Part shown: positions 25,378-35,586 of the stretch, piece by piece | Numbering within the stretch: position 1 is the first letter of the stretch | Layout of the letters: the number at the start of each line of letters is the position of its first letter | Assembly: GCA_020634555.1 (NCBI GenBank) | Contig: JACKBK010000010.1 | Coordinates: forward strand, 1-64,000 | Direction of reading: 5' to 3' | Length of the DNA: 64,000 nt | From: Caldilineae bacterium | GTDB lineage: Bacteria > Chloroflexota > Anaerolineae > JAAEKA01 | Notes under the pieces: model-generated | The model's input: only the letters and a program-made list of their open reading frames with translations | Database searches by the model: none | What the model was told of the DNA's origin: nothing | Made by a program: the position numbers and the translations under genes

Positions 25378-28300
25378 TTATCCGGGGAAGGTCAGGAAAC
25401 GGCGGCCTGACGCAACCAGATCATCGAGGATCTTCTTGGTCTCGGCGAAGTCCTTGCCGGCCAACCGCTCCACCTTACAGCCGGCGGTCTGCAACGTTCG
25501 TTCGGCCTCGAACGAGACTCCCGCGTCGCCGCCGACGATGGTCACATATTCAGCAGTTTGGGCGTCGTCAACCGAGAAACCAGCGGTCGGGCGGAAGCGG
25601 CCAAAGTAGGCCTCGGCCGCGCGCCAATCCTGCTGCGCCCAGGTGTCCTCGCGCTGCCAGAACAGCACGTAGTGGCCAATGCGCTTGCCTGTGTATCCAT
25701 CCAGCCCGCTGCGGACGCTGCGAATCTTGTCCAGCAGCGTGTTCTTCCAGGTCACATTCTTGAGCCACGTCTCGCCCGGACAACTGGTGTCGTTCTTCGG
25801 GTACTCCTTGTGGCCCATGATGTTGGCCTCCGGGATGTCGAGCTCCTGCATCAGCCAGGCCACCAGCCGTGCAGCCGCCTCCACCTGGGTCGCGGGCGGC
25901 GGCTGATAGGTGAAGTCGCCGGCGACACAGACGCCAACGGTGTAGTGATTGTTGTCGGCCACCTGATACGAGACCGTCTCCATATGGTTGGTCTGGTAGG
26001 TCGCGCCGTCCGGTTTGACGTAGAAATGATAGCCGATGCCGGGCCAGCCGCGGTCGTTGACGTGGTATTCAGCGACGTTTTGGATCGGGATCGTGGCCGG
26101 CGCCGCGCTGTGGTGGATGCAGATGTGGGTGATCTTGTCCAGCTTGCGGGTCGCGTACTTCTTGGTGGGATGCTTCACCAGCTCATCGGTGATGTCGTGG
26201 ATAGCTGGCGGTGACAGGGGCGCGGGCGTGGACAGATCGCCGCCTCCCTGCTGCAACGCCGCTCTCAAACGATCGATCTCTGTCTGCTGCGTGGTAATCT
26301 GGCGTTGCAGCTCGGTCAGGGCGCGTATCTCGCCCGGCCAACTCGCTTTCCATGGCGGCCAGCCGCGTTTGCGCTTCGGCCAGCTCAGCATCGCGCCGCT
26401 GCAACTTCTCCCGCAACGCGGCCAACTCGGCTGCCGAACCGGGATCGACCGGCGGCTCCGGATCAGGTGTCGGCGCCGGATCTGGTGTCGGCGCCGGCGT
26501 CGGCGTGCCTGGCTGGGTGGCGTCTTCGACCACCTCTTCCACCAACGCCAGCAACCGCTCCTTGTAACGCTGGCCTTTCAGCCACTGCGCGCCGGGGATC
26601 CGGTGCTCACAAACTCGCTGACACCCTTGATGGCATCCGGCAGCAGACGCAGCTCCACCAACAGCCAGGCGCAAAGCTGCGCGGCCGCCTGCAGCTGTAC
26701 GTCACTGGGCGGCTCGTTGTCGAACTTGCCGGCGATCGCGATGTTCAGCCCTTCACCCAGATACCCCTGGTCGCTGACCGTGTCGGTCCAGGGGTTGGTC
26801 TGCATGATCTTGCCGTCGCCGTCGATGACGTAGTGGTAGGCCAGGCCGGGATAGCCGCGATCGCGGTGATAGCCGGCCAGCTTGTCGATGGAAAGATCGG
26901 CCGGGCCGCCGGTGTGGTTGATGACCAGGTATTTGATGGCGTCAGCCTGGCGGCGCTTGAAATCCTTGGCCGTGCGCGGCAACTGGTCGGTGATGTCCTC
27001 GATAGCCGGCTTGGGAACCCCGCCATCATCCTTGTTCTGCTGCGCGCCCTGAGCGCCTCTTTTGCAGGGCCTGGATCTCGCGATGCAACTGGTCGATGTC
27101 GGCGGTCAGCCGCGCGATGTCGGCGGTCAGTCCGTCGATCTCGGTCTGGGCGAGCAGCGCCTCCTGGCCCACCAGCCGAAATCTGATCCGGCCCGGACTG
27201 TGCTCTTCCATGGCGACCCGCTGGAAATACTGCGTCTGCAGCTTGCTCGCCGCATCGACGTATTGATCGGTCAACGGGTAGCCTGTGACGTCCAGACCGT
27301 AGAGCCGGTAGGCGTCGAGGAACGGCCCGCGCACCCACTTCTTGGTGGCCGGTTCGAAAAAGCCTTGCATCTCCGGCGAGGGCGTCACGTTGACGGTCTC
27401 GACGAAGGGTGTGTTGCCCCTGATCGGCGAACCAGGTCACGTCCTCTCCACCAGGTCCCAGGTCAGTCGCAGGTTGCCCTCGGCCAGTGGAATCTTGACC
27501 TTGACGTGGTCGATGGTCACCGTCTCGCCGGTCTTGACGTCGCTGGGCAGCGCGGTGCGGAAGTCGCTCTCCGGGGCACAAAGACCGCCTGGCCAGCTTC
27601 GTTTTGCCAGCGCGTCCCCAGCCGCACGGGGTTCTTGCCGCCCTTGCGCCACAGCTTGGCGCCCTCGTTGCGCACGACGAAATGAGTGACCAGAGTCTGG
27701 CCGGCCTCAGCCGCGTGCAGTCCGCCGCCCTGGACGAAAACAGCCTTGTACTCGGAAAGCTGCGGCGGGACTGGCTTGACAGCGCCGACGCGCCATTTGT
27801 AGCCCTTGCCCAGCGCCTCCTTGAAGTCCTCGATAACGTTGGGCTTGCCGTCGATGTACCACTTGTCGTGGCGGCTCCAGCGGTAGAGAACCAGCGCGTG
27901 GATTTGCTGGTTGCCCTCCTGCTCGTTCCAGTCTTCGATCTCCTGGTAGGCGGCCTGCACCCAGCCGGCGTTCACGTCCTCCCATTCGTCGATCTGGCCG
28001 GTTTCGGTGATGTAGGCCGGCAGGTGGCGCATCGACTGCGGCACGGCCTGCATGAAGTCGCGATACGCTCTGAACTGGTAGTGGCGCTCCTCGAAGGGCG
28101 CTTCCATGGTGGCGTCGCTGGTAACCAGCGCGGCGTCGCTGCCGTGGGTGTAGGTGTGCAGCGCAAATCCATCGCACTGGACGGCGCCCAGGGCAGACAG
28201 GATGTCGGCAAAATACGTGACCCAGTCGCCCTGCTCGTTGCCGGGATATTGCGTCTGGTTGTTCCACGGCGCGACCGGTCCCACCAACACCTGGTCGTCT

Positions 28301-28863
28301 TCATGGCCCGGCTGGGAGTGGATCGCCTCGCGGCAGAGACGGTAGCAGCGGACGTACATCTCCGGTGTGATCGGGTCGCGGTCCGCGCCGCGCGTCCGCC
28401 TTGAGCGACGGCCTTCCTGCAGGGCGCTGAAGCGGTCGGGCAGCTCGCGCGGCGTCCAGTCAGGCTCGTCAGGGTCGCGCTTGACGCCGCGCGGCGGCCG
28501 CATGGCGCGGCGGCTGCCAGGCGCGGGCCGCTCCGCCGCAAAGTTCATCTCGTTGCCGATGATCCAGATGTGGCAGCCGTCGCTGTTGCGAACGAAGTTG
28601 CCGCAACGGCGGGCGAAGTCCTGGTATTGGTCGGCCGCCGGGATCGTCCCCTCCGGCTCATAACCGTTGTTGAGACGCACGATGACGCCGAAGTCATCGC
28701 CGGACCACTGGGAGTAGTCGCGGCTGCCGAAGTCGCGCGGGTTGTGGCCGATCCGCTCGCTGAACACGATCCAGCCCGGCCGGCGCGCGGCGCGCATCAA
28801 GTCCTCGCCGCCGGAGTCGTGTAAACCGTAGATGAATTCTGAGTCAAGCAAGGGACGTGCCAT
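25378..28863 (-). CDS. Glycosidase-like protein with tandem PGRP/amidase domains (frameshifted)
   Basis: A gene of about 1,160 codons in several frames. The start at 28863 (MARPLLDSEFIYGLHD) follows GGAGG; there is no signal peptide. Domains: a clan-A glycoside hydrolase barrel (about 1-400) with acid/base Glu in WIIGNEMNF and nucleophile Glu in AYITETGQ; an NBR1-like beta domain (TLVTHFVVRNEGAKLW, LTWDLVE); a module with LYGLDVTGYPLTDQYVD and QTQYFQR; a coiled coil; a first PGRP/amidase_2 domain (YLVINHTGGPADLS, YPGLAYHYVIDGDG); a Thr/Pro and coiled-coil spacer; a second PGRP (ICIHHSAAPATI, MGHKEYPKNDTSCPG); and a C-terminal domain of about 90 residues. The second PGRP keeps the His/His/Cys zinc set; the first has Val and Ser in place of His and Cys. 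Breaks near 27575, 27435, 27400, 27048, 26600 and 26340. Confidence 0.8.
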
Positions 28864-29041
28864 CGATGACCTCCGCGCAGTGTCTGTCCCGAGGAAATTG
28901 CAAGCGTTGTCGATTATACACGAAAACTGGGCAGGCGTCCATGGCGGCGCCGCGCATTCGCCGAAATCACCGGCACGCCAGACCACATGCGGACGACGAG
29001 CCGCGTTTTGGTGATCAAGGCAATCGCTCCACGGGCTTGCG

Positions 29042-29069
29042 TTGACAAAACCGCGCATTACCATATAAT
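29042..29069 (+). promoter_or_regulatory. Consensus sigma-70 type promoter
   Basis: TTGACA (29042-29047) and TATAAT (29064-29069) are separated by 16 bases, a perfect match in both boxes. It drives the decapeptide-repeat gene that starts at 29124. Confidence 0.85.
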
Positions 29070-29123
29070 GCCGGGCACCAATCCGCGCACTATTTGTGCA
29101 ATACCTGAGTGAGGAGGACTTCG

Positions 29124-30608
29124 ATGAACACCCAACCATCCCGGCTGCGGGCCAGCACCTGCGGCCTGCTCGCGCTCGTCTTGTTGCTGAGCGTTCTACT
29201 TCCGGTTGCTGCCACCGCTGCACCTGCGGCCAGTCCGTGTGCACCCGGCGCAGCCTACGATCAAGCGTGTGACGTTGACCACGACGGCGACGTGGACGTC
29301 ATGGATATCCAGCTCGCAGCGGGACACTTCAACCAGAGCGGCAACTTCAATCCCAGCGACAACAACCACGACCACCTGGGACAGACTTGGACGGGCAGCA
29401 ACACGCCCCTGACCATCAGTGGAACATTCAATAGCTGGCCTGATGCCTATTCGCCATTGGTGTTGATTAATCCTGGCGGCTACGGCGTATGGGTATATGA
29501 GGCAGGCAATGCCGGCGTGACTGTGGATGAGGCGGGCACTCACGCTATGCAAGTGCTATCGGCGGGCCTGGACGGCGTCCATGTGGTTTCGGCGGGCGAT
29601 GATGGGATAAACATCGAGACGGCAGGCGACGACGGGTTCGTGGTGGAGGAAGCAGGCGATGTTGGCGTGTTCGTGGGCTCGGCGGGCGACGACGGCGTGT
29701 CCGTGCAATCGGCGAGCAACAACGGCGTGCGGGTAGCCTCGGCGGGCAGCGCCGGCGTGCGCGTGCAACAGGCGGACGGAGCCGGCGTGTACGTCAACTC
29801 AGCGGGCGGCGATGGCATCTTCGTCTGCGCCACAGGGAGCAACAGTGGATGCAACGCCACTGTGTTGAACAACGGCGTCGAGATCGGCAATGCGGAAGAC
29901 CACGGCGTGCGCGTGAACTCGGCAGGCAGGGACGGCGTGCGGGTGAACTCGGCAGGCGACGACGGCGTGTTCGTAGCCTCGGCGGACGGAGCCGGCGTGT
30001 ACGTAGCCGAGGCGGACCTCTCCGGCGTGTACGCCAACACGATTGACGCCAACGATGAGTGGGGGCTGTACACCCCGGACAAGATCTCTGGCAGCAACGT
30101 TACCCTCAGTTCGCTCACTGTGATAGCCCAGGTCGCAGGCGAGCAGGCCTTGAGCACAGGCGATGTGGTGGCAGCCGTAGGGGTCACCGAACCGTTGCCC
30201 GACAGTATTGTCCCTTTAGCCCTAGTGCGATTGGCAGATGCAACGACTGCCAACGGCATTGTAGGCGTGGTCGAGGGACGCATGGCGCTCACCGCGCAGC
30301 CTCAGCACGGGGATGAAGAAGACGCCAAGCCTGTCATGGAACTGCGTAGCGCCGAGGGGCCAGCCCAGCCCGGCGACTACGTGGCGTTGACCGTCCTTGG
30401 CGTGGCGCAGGTCAAGGTGCAGGAGGGCGCAGCCATCCAGCCCGGCCAGCGACTGACAGCATCCGACATTGCCGGCAGAGCGCGGGCGCTGCGAACCGAG
30501 ACCTTGAACGGCATGATTGTCAGCGAAGGTGCACCGGTCATCGGGACTGCCCTAGCTGCACCGGAGCCGGACAAGGACACGATCCCGGTGTTTGTGACGC
30601 TGCGCTAG
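29124..30608 (+). CDS. Secreted protein: dockerin-like motif, decapeptide repeat solenoid
   Basis: A 494-residue exported protein. The signal peptide is about residues 1-33. Next is a dockerin/EF-hand-like calcium loop (DVDHDGDVDVMDIQLAAGHF, about 47-66). From about 115 to 300 run some 18 units of ten residues with the pattern G-D-D-G-V-x-V-x-S-A (for example GDDGFVVEEA, GDVGVFVGSA, GRDGVRVNSA), interrupted once by GSNSGCNATVLN. The regular V-x-V spacing predicts a beta-solenoid. A C-terminal region of about 150 residues (GDVVAAVGVTEPLPDSIVPL, QPGDYVALTVLGVAQVKVQE, PVIGTAL) resembles the beta-rich ends of repeat adhesins and tail-type proteins. GAGGAGG lies before the ATG at 29124. Not recognised as any named family; surface structure or adhesion is my inference. 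Confidence 0.85.
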   Translation: MNTQPSRLRASTCGLLALVLLLSVLLPVAATAAPAASPCAPGAAYDQACDVDHDGDVDVMDIQLAAGHFNQSGNFNPSDNNHDHLGQTWTGSNTPLTISGTFNSWPDAYSPLVLINPGGYGVWVYEAGNAGVTVDEAGTHAMQVLSAGLDGVHVVSAGDDGINIETAGDDGFVVEEAGDVGVFVGSAGDDGVSVQSASNNGVRVASAGSAGVRVQQADGAGVYVNSAGGDGIFVCATGSNSGCNATVLNNGVEIGNAEDHGVRVNSAGRDGVRVNSAGDDGVFVASADGAGVYVAEADLSGVYANTIDANDEWGLYTPDKISGSNVTLSSLTVIAQVAGEQALSTGDVVAAVGVTEPLPDSIVPLALVRLADATTANGIVGVVEGRMALTAQPQHGDEEDAKPVMELRSAEGPAQPGDYVALTVLGVAQVKVQEGAAIQPGQRLTASDIAGRARALRTETLNGMIVSEGAPVIGTALAAPEPDKDTIPVFVTLR

Positions 30609-30665
30609 ACGCGCGAGCAGACACTGTGTAGGTACTCGTCAACGCGCAGTAACGTGCACAAGAAA

Positions 30666-30693
30666 ACAGCCCACACCGATCGGTGTGGGCTGT
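30666..30693. terminator. Perfect 28-base palindrome between genes
   Basis: ACAGCCCACACCGA and its exact complement form a 12-to-14-bp stem. On the minus strand it is followed by TTTTCT, so it serves tRNA-Glu; on the plus strand it can end the secreted-protein gene. Confidence 0.85.
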
Positions 30694-30701
30694 CAGGCTG
30701 G

Positions 30702-30774
30702 TGGCCCATACGGGACTCGAACCCGTGTCCCAGCCTTGAGAGGGCTGTATCCTAGGCCTCTAGACGAATGGGCC
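30702..30774 (-). tRNA. tRNA-Glu (anticodon CTC)
   Basis: Reading on the minus strand, the acceptor stem is GGCCCAT/ATGGGCC, the D-arm begins TCGTCTAGAGG, the anticodon stem-loop is CAGCC-CTCTCAA-GGCTG with anticodon CTC at 30738-30740, and the T-arm is ACGGGTTCGAGTCCCGT. The discriminator base is A, and CCA is encoded at 30699-30701. All four arms pair well. GGCCCAT with GTCTAGAGG is typical of bacterial tRNA-Glu. Confidence 0.96.
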
Positions 30775-30786
30775 GCAACTTGCGCC

Positions 30787-30816
30787 ATTCTATCGTTGGG
30801 CGATAGGTTTTGTCAA
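30787..30816 (-). promoter_or_regulatory. Promoter of tRNA-Glu
   Basis: On the minus strand TTGACA (30816-30811) and TAGAAT (30792-30787) are 18 bases apart, and the tRNA 5' end follows 12 bases later. Good spacing for a tRNA promoter. Confidence 0.8.
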
Positions 30817-30896
30817 ATTTTGTGGAAAGCTGGAGAGTCCGCTATCAGGGCTGTGTATGGTCTATGGCGAACAGTGCCTGAAGCCAATCACCTCGT

Positions 30897-32737
<1,841 letters not shown>

Positions 32738-32773
32738 TGGGTGTTCCTCCTCTTGGTAGATTGGTAGACTGGC

Positions 32774-32946
32774 ACTACAACGAGACTTCGTTATTGCGGC
32801 ACCTGAACGATGATTGAAATCATCGTCTGATAGGAAAAAACATGTTGAAACATGTTGCCGACGTGGTGGTTCGAGTATGCTTCAGCATACTTTGGGTGCC
32901 AGACACCGATTTCAATCGGTGGCATAAGCCGAAGTCTCGTTGTAGT
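32774..32946. repeat. Four-hairpin dispersed element, copy A
   Basis: Bounded by 17-bp inverted repeats ACTACAACGAGACTTCG (32774-32790 and 32930-32946). Inside are four perfect 18-base hairpins, each with a 7-bp stem and 4-base loop: CGATGAT-TGAA (32808-32825), AACATGT-TGAA (32839-32856), AGTATGC-TTCA (32874-32891) and CACCGAT-TTCA (32904-32921). The first two loops are the reverse complement of the last two, so the element has the same form on either strand. A second copy is at 46981-47127. Confidence 0.85.
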
Positions 32947-32949
32947 ACT

Positions 32950-33081
32950 AGTACATTGGCAGATTGGTTGGCTGGTAGGCGGGCAGGCTGGTGGATTAGT
33001 GACGCGAGAACACGACACCGCATCCCAATCTACCAGTTCCCAATCCACCAATCTACCCATTTCCCAATCTACCAATGTACT
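32950..33081. repeat. Inverted CCAATCTACC microrepeat element
   Basis: AGTACATTGGCAGATTGG at the left end faces CCAATCTACCAATGTACT at the right end (18 bases, one mismatch). The interior has repeats of TTGG.TGGT.GG on the left and CCAATCTACC/CCAATCCACC on the right. It can fold into one long imperfect hairpin. Related TTGGTAGATTGGTAGACTGG lies at 32752-32771, on the other side of the four-hairpin element. Confidence 0.6.
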
Positions 33082-33476
33082 GATAGCCACTGCGAGGCGC
33101 ATGTTGTTCCGGCTGTCGCCAACCGGTTTTGAGGCGCTGCTTTCTGGAGGAGAAGCGAAGGGCCGTGGCATGGCCCTGGAGGCATCCGCCGATCTCTCGA
33201 TTTTCCCCGGCCTGCGCCGGGGAACCTCCACCTCGTCAACTGGGGATGTCATCTGGCCGCCGGCGCCAGCAACGGTTGAAACCGTCGCCTGGTACGGCGA
33301 AGCATGCTGAAGCAAGCTGCGGAGCTTGCCGCGTTCCCAGTCCTGGCGCTGTGCTTCTCGAACGGTTGGTTTTTTGGGCAACTCCTTTCTTGGTGAACGA
33401 AAACGGGTGATCGATGGAGGCAGTTTGCCACAGAACGGGGCGGGCGTCAAGGCTTATGCATGCCGCGGCAGCCCGT
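33082..33476. other. Intergenic, no firm gene
   Basis: Minus-strand frames of 95-200 codons cross this stretch, one reading KKPTVREAQRQDWERGKLRS, but none has a well-placed ribosome binding site and the longer ones run into the microrepeats. I leave it unassigned; a small protein is possible. It may hold the promoter of glmS or of a lost gene. Confidence 0.35.
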
Positions 33477-33567
33477 CGTAGCGCAATTTTCCAAATTGCC
33501 GTATCACCTTTTGGAGACAATGCCTCTTGTCCATGAGGGCGCAGACAATTTGGAAAATTGTCCTACG
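33477..33567. repeat. 91-bp element with 22-bp inverted ends (CAATTTTCCAAATTG)
   Basis: CGTAGCGCAATTTTCCAAATTG (33477-33498) faces CAATTTGGAAAATTGTCCTACG (33546-33567), with two mismatches. The right end overlaps the 3' end of the peptidase gene and supplies its stop codon (33563-33565). It looks like a very small MITE or REP hairpin. Confidence 0.7.
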
Positions 33568-34680
33568 CCGGAGGGCCTGGACGGTAGCGCGCCATGACTC
33601 GTTGCAGTTCGTCGTGCGGCAGGGCAGGCGCGCGGTGGCCGGCGAAACCGGTCATCGTTTCCGCTGCCACCAGCGCGTTGAGAATCGCTTCCTCAACCGC
33701 CTCGGCCAGCAGCATCGAACAGCGGGTCCAGACCCAGTCAGGGCGGCGCGCAACGTGTAGGGCTGCTCTCAGCAAAGGGCAGGTCGTTGCCGGTCGCAAA
33801 GACCAGGAAGAGGTCGCCGCTGCCGGTGTGGAGCTACCGAACCGGTGCGCGCCAGCCCCATCGCACCGCGGCGCCACCCGCTTGCACTGCAACGGCAACA
33901 GTGGCGCATCGGTGGCGATCACCGTGAGGATGGATCCGGTCTGCGTCGGCCCGCTTGACGCCTCATCCGCATCGGCATCGGCTGCGGGCGGGCTGGCAAA
34001 GGCCAGCGGCACAACCTCCGCCCCCAGCTCGCGGCCCACCGGCACGCCGTCCACCCGCAACTGAATGCGCTCACCGTGGTTGGCCTGGACCAGAACGCCC
34101 ACGGTGAAGCCCTCCGCCAGCCAGTTCGACCTGCCGCGATGACGTGCCGATACCTCCCTTGAAGTCGTAGCAGATCATGGCCGTGCCGCCGCCGACGTTG
34201 CCCTCGGCAACCGGGCCGGCTGCCAGGCCGTCCATGGCGGCAAACACATCCGCGTCGGTCAGCGCAAAACCATCGCGGTCGTTGAGCCACCCACCCCACG
34301 TCTCGCCAACGACGCCCAGGTAATGCGCGCCTTGCCGTAGCGCTCGACGGCGTACCGGATCAGCGCATCGCGCACCAGCCCGACCTGCGTGGTATCGGTC
34401 AGTGCGATGGGTGAGGAGAGCCAGCCGAACTCTCCACGAACGCCATCCCTGTCATTTCGCCGCAGCCGTTGAGGGCGTGGTAGCCGGCGAAGACCGGGTT
34501 GTCGCGCACGTCGCCGCGCGGCTGGATCACCGTAACACCGGTGCGGGTGACGCGCGGCTCGTCGCGGACAACGGTCGTGTGCCCTACCAGAACACCCGGC
34601 ACGTCGGTGATAGCGTTGTGAGGCCCCGCAGGCAGGTCGCCGATGGTGATCCCCAGATCGCGCAGCCGTGGTTTGGTCAT
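33563..34680 (-). CDS. P1 family peptidase (DmpA/L-aminopeptidase type, frameshifted)
   Basis: About 370 residues in several frames. The N-terminus MTKPRLRDLGITIGDLPAGP, then ITDVPGVLVGHTTV, VRTGVTVIQPRG (as DPRVTRTGVTVI) and LNGCGEMTG are diagnostic for this self-cleaving N-terminal nucleophile hydrolase family, which removes N-terminal D- or beta-amino acids. GNVGGGTAMICYDFKGGIGTS contains the region of self-cleavage before the catalytic Ser. The C-terminal part (EAILNALVAAETMTGFAGHR) is the usual end. Breaks are near 34430, 34320, 34140 and 33850. AGGAGG precedes the ATG at 34680. Confidence 0.85.
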
Positions 34681-34717
34681 GATGCCTCCTTGGTGACGAC
34701 TAACCATTCGCCATCTC

Positions 34718-34782
34718 GTCATTCCCGCGAAGGCGGGAATCCACCACCTCGCAGACCTGGATTCCGCCTTCGCGGGAATGAC
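34718..34782. repeat. REP-type inverted repeat, copy 2
   Basis: GTCATTCCCGCGAAGGCGGGAA faces its complement (CCGCCTTCGCGGGAATGAC) across about 25 bases. It belongs to the same family as 11358-11424. Confidence 0.75.
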
Positions 34783-34910
34783 GGGTGAGTGGTTGCCTTC
34801 CTTGACAACGAAGTGCCGCGATTGTATCATCGCCGTCACCATCGGACAAGCAGCCACAGTTGAACCTTTGGCGGCTGCAGCGAGTGAAACTCGCAACCGG
34901 AGGACGACAA

Positions 34911-35581
34911 ATGACAGAAACCAGAAGCACCTTTGCAACCTTCGCCCGTCTGACCCTGGCCGCAGCGTTTCCCGTCGCGCTGGTGATCGCTCGCAGCCTC
35001 TATGCGCGGGAGATCACGGCCACCTTCCTGATTTGGAACCTGTTCCTGGCCTGGCTGCCCCTGCTGTTCGCCGCGCTGGCCATCTGGGTTGAGCGGCGCA
35101 GCCTGCTGCTGGCCATCCTGCCGACCGCGGCCTGGCTGGCCTTCCTCCCCAACGCGCCCTACCTCGTCACCGACCTGATGCATCTGGCCGCCGACAGCCG
35201 CGTCCCGGTGCTCTTCGATACGGTGATGCTGTTCACCTTTGCGCTCTACGGGCTGGCGCTGGGGCTGGTCTCGCTGCGCTGGATGCAGAGCGCGGTGGCT
35301 CGACGTTGGGGCAGGTGGCTTGGCTGGGGCTTTGTGCTGGGAACGCTGGGCGGCAGGCTTCGGCATCTACCTGGGCCGTTACGTGCGCTGGAACAGTTGG
35401 GATCTGGTCACGCGGCCGGAGCTGTTGCTGCAAGATGTGCTGGTGCGGCTGGTCAACCCGATCCAGCACTGGCACACGGGCCATGACCGCGCTGTTCGCC
35501 GGGTTGCTGGTCTTCACCTACTGGCTGCTGACAGTGCTGGCGCGGGCCGGCTCCAGCGTGCCGGGCGACGGCGCACGCTGA
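34911..35581 (+). CDS. DUF1361 membrane protein (frameshifted)
   Basis: About 222 residues, seven or so transmembrane segments. The family signature LPNAPYLVTDLMHL lies near residue 82, and GIYLGRYVRWNSWD with RPELLLQDV near 155, as in DUF1361 proteins of unknown function. Breaks are near 35350 (GG run, TLGGRL against LGGFGIYLGR) and 35485. The ATG at 34911 follows GGAGGAC. The next gene starts 5 bases after the stop. Confidence 0.8.
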
Positions 35582-35586
35582 GCCTC

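Noticed and set aside
29490..30050. 30-bp periodic repeats resembling a CRISPR array
   Set aside because: The units are in frame, vary at synonymous and non-synonymous sites, have no spacers and encode decapeptides of a secreted protein.
29540..30292. A 250-codon minus-strand frame opposite the decapeptide repeats
   Set aside because: Its repeats (SSPAE..) simply mirror the sense repeats; no start signal.
32738..32773. glmS ribozyme/riboswitch in the glmS leader
   Set aside because: The AGGAGG lies directly upstream, and the leader contains only microrepeats and the four-hairpin element; the ribozyme core motifs are missing.
33029..33081. Short CCAATCTACC repeats as a CRISPR fragment
   Set aside because: Units are about 10-15 bases, irregular and part of an inverted hairpin; no spacer structure and no cas genes.
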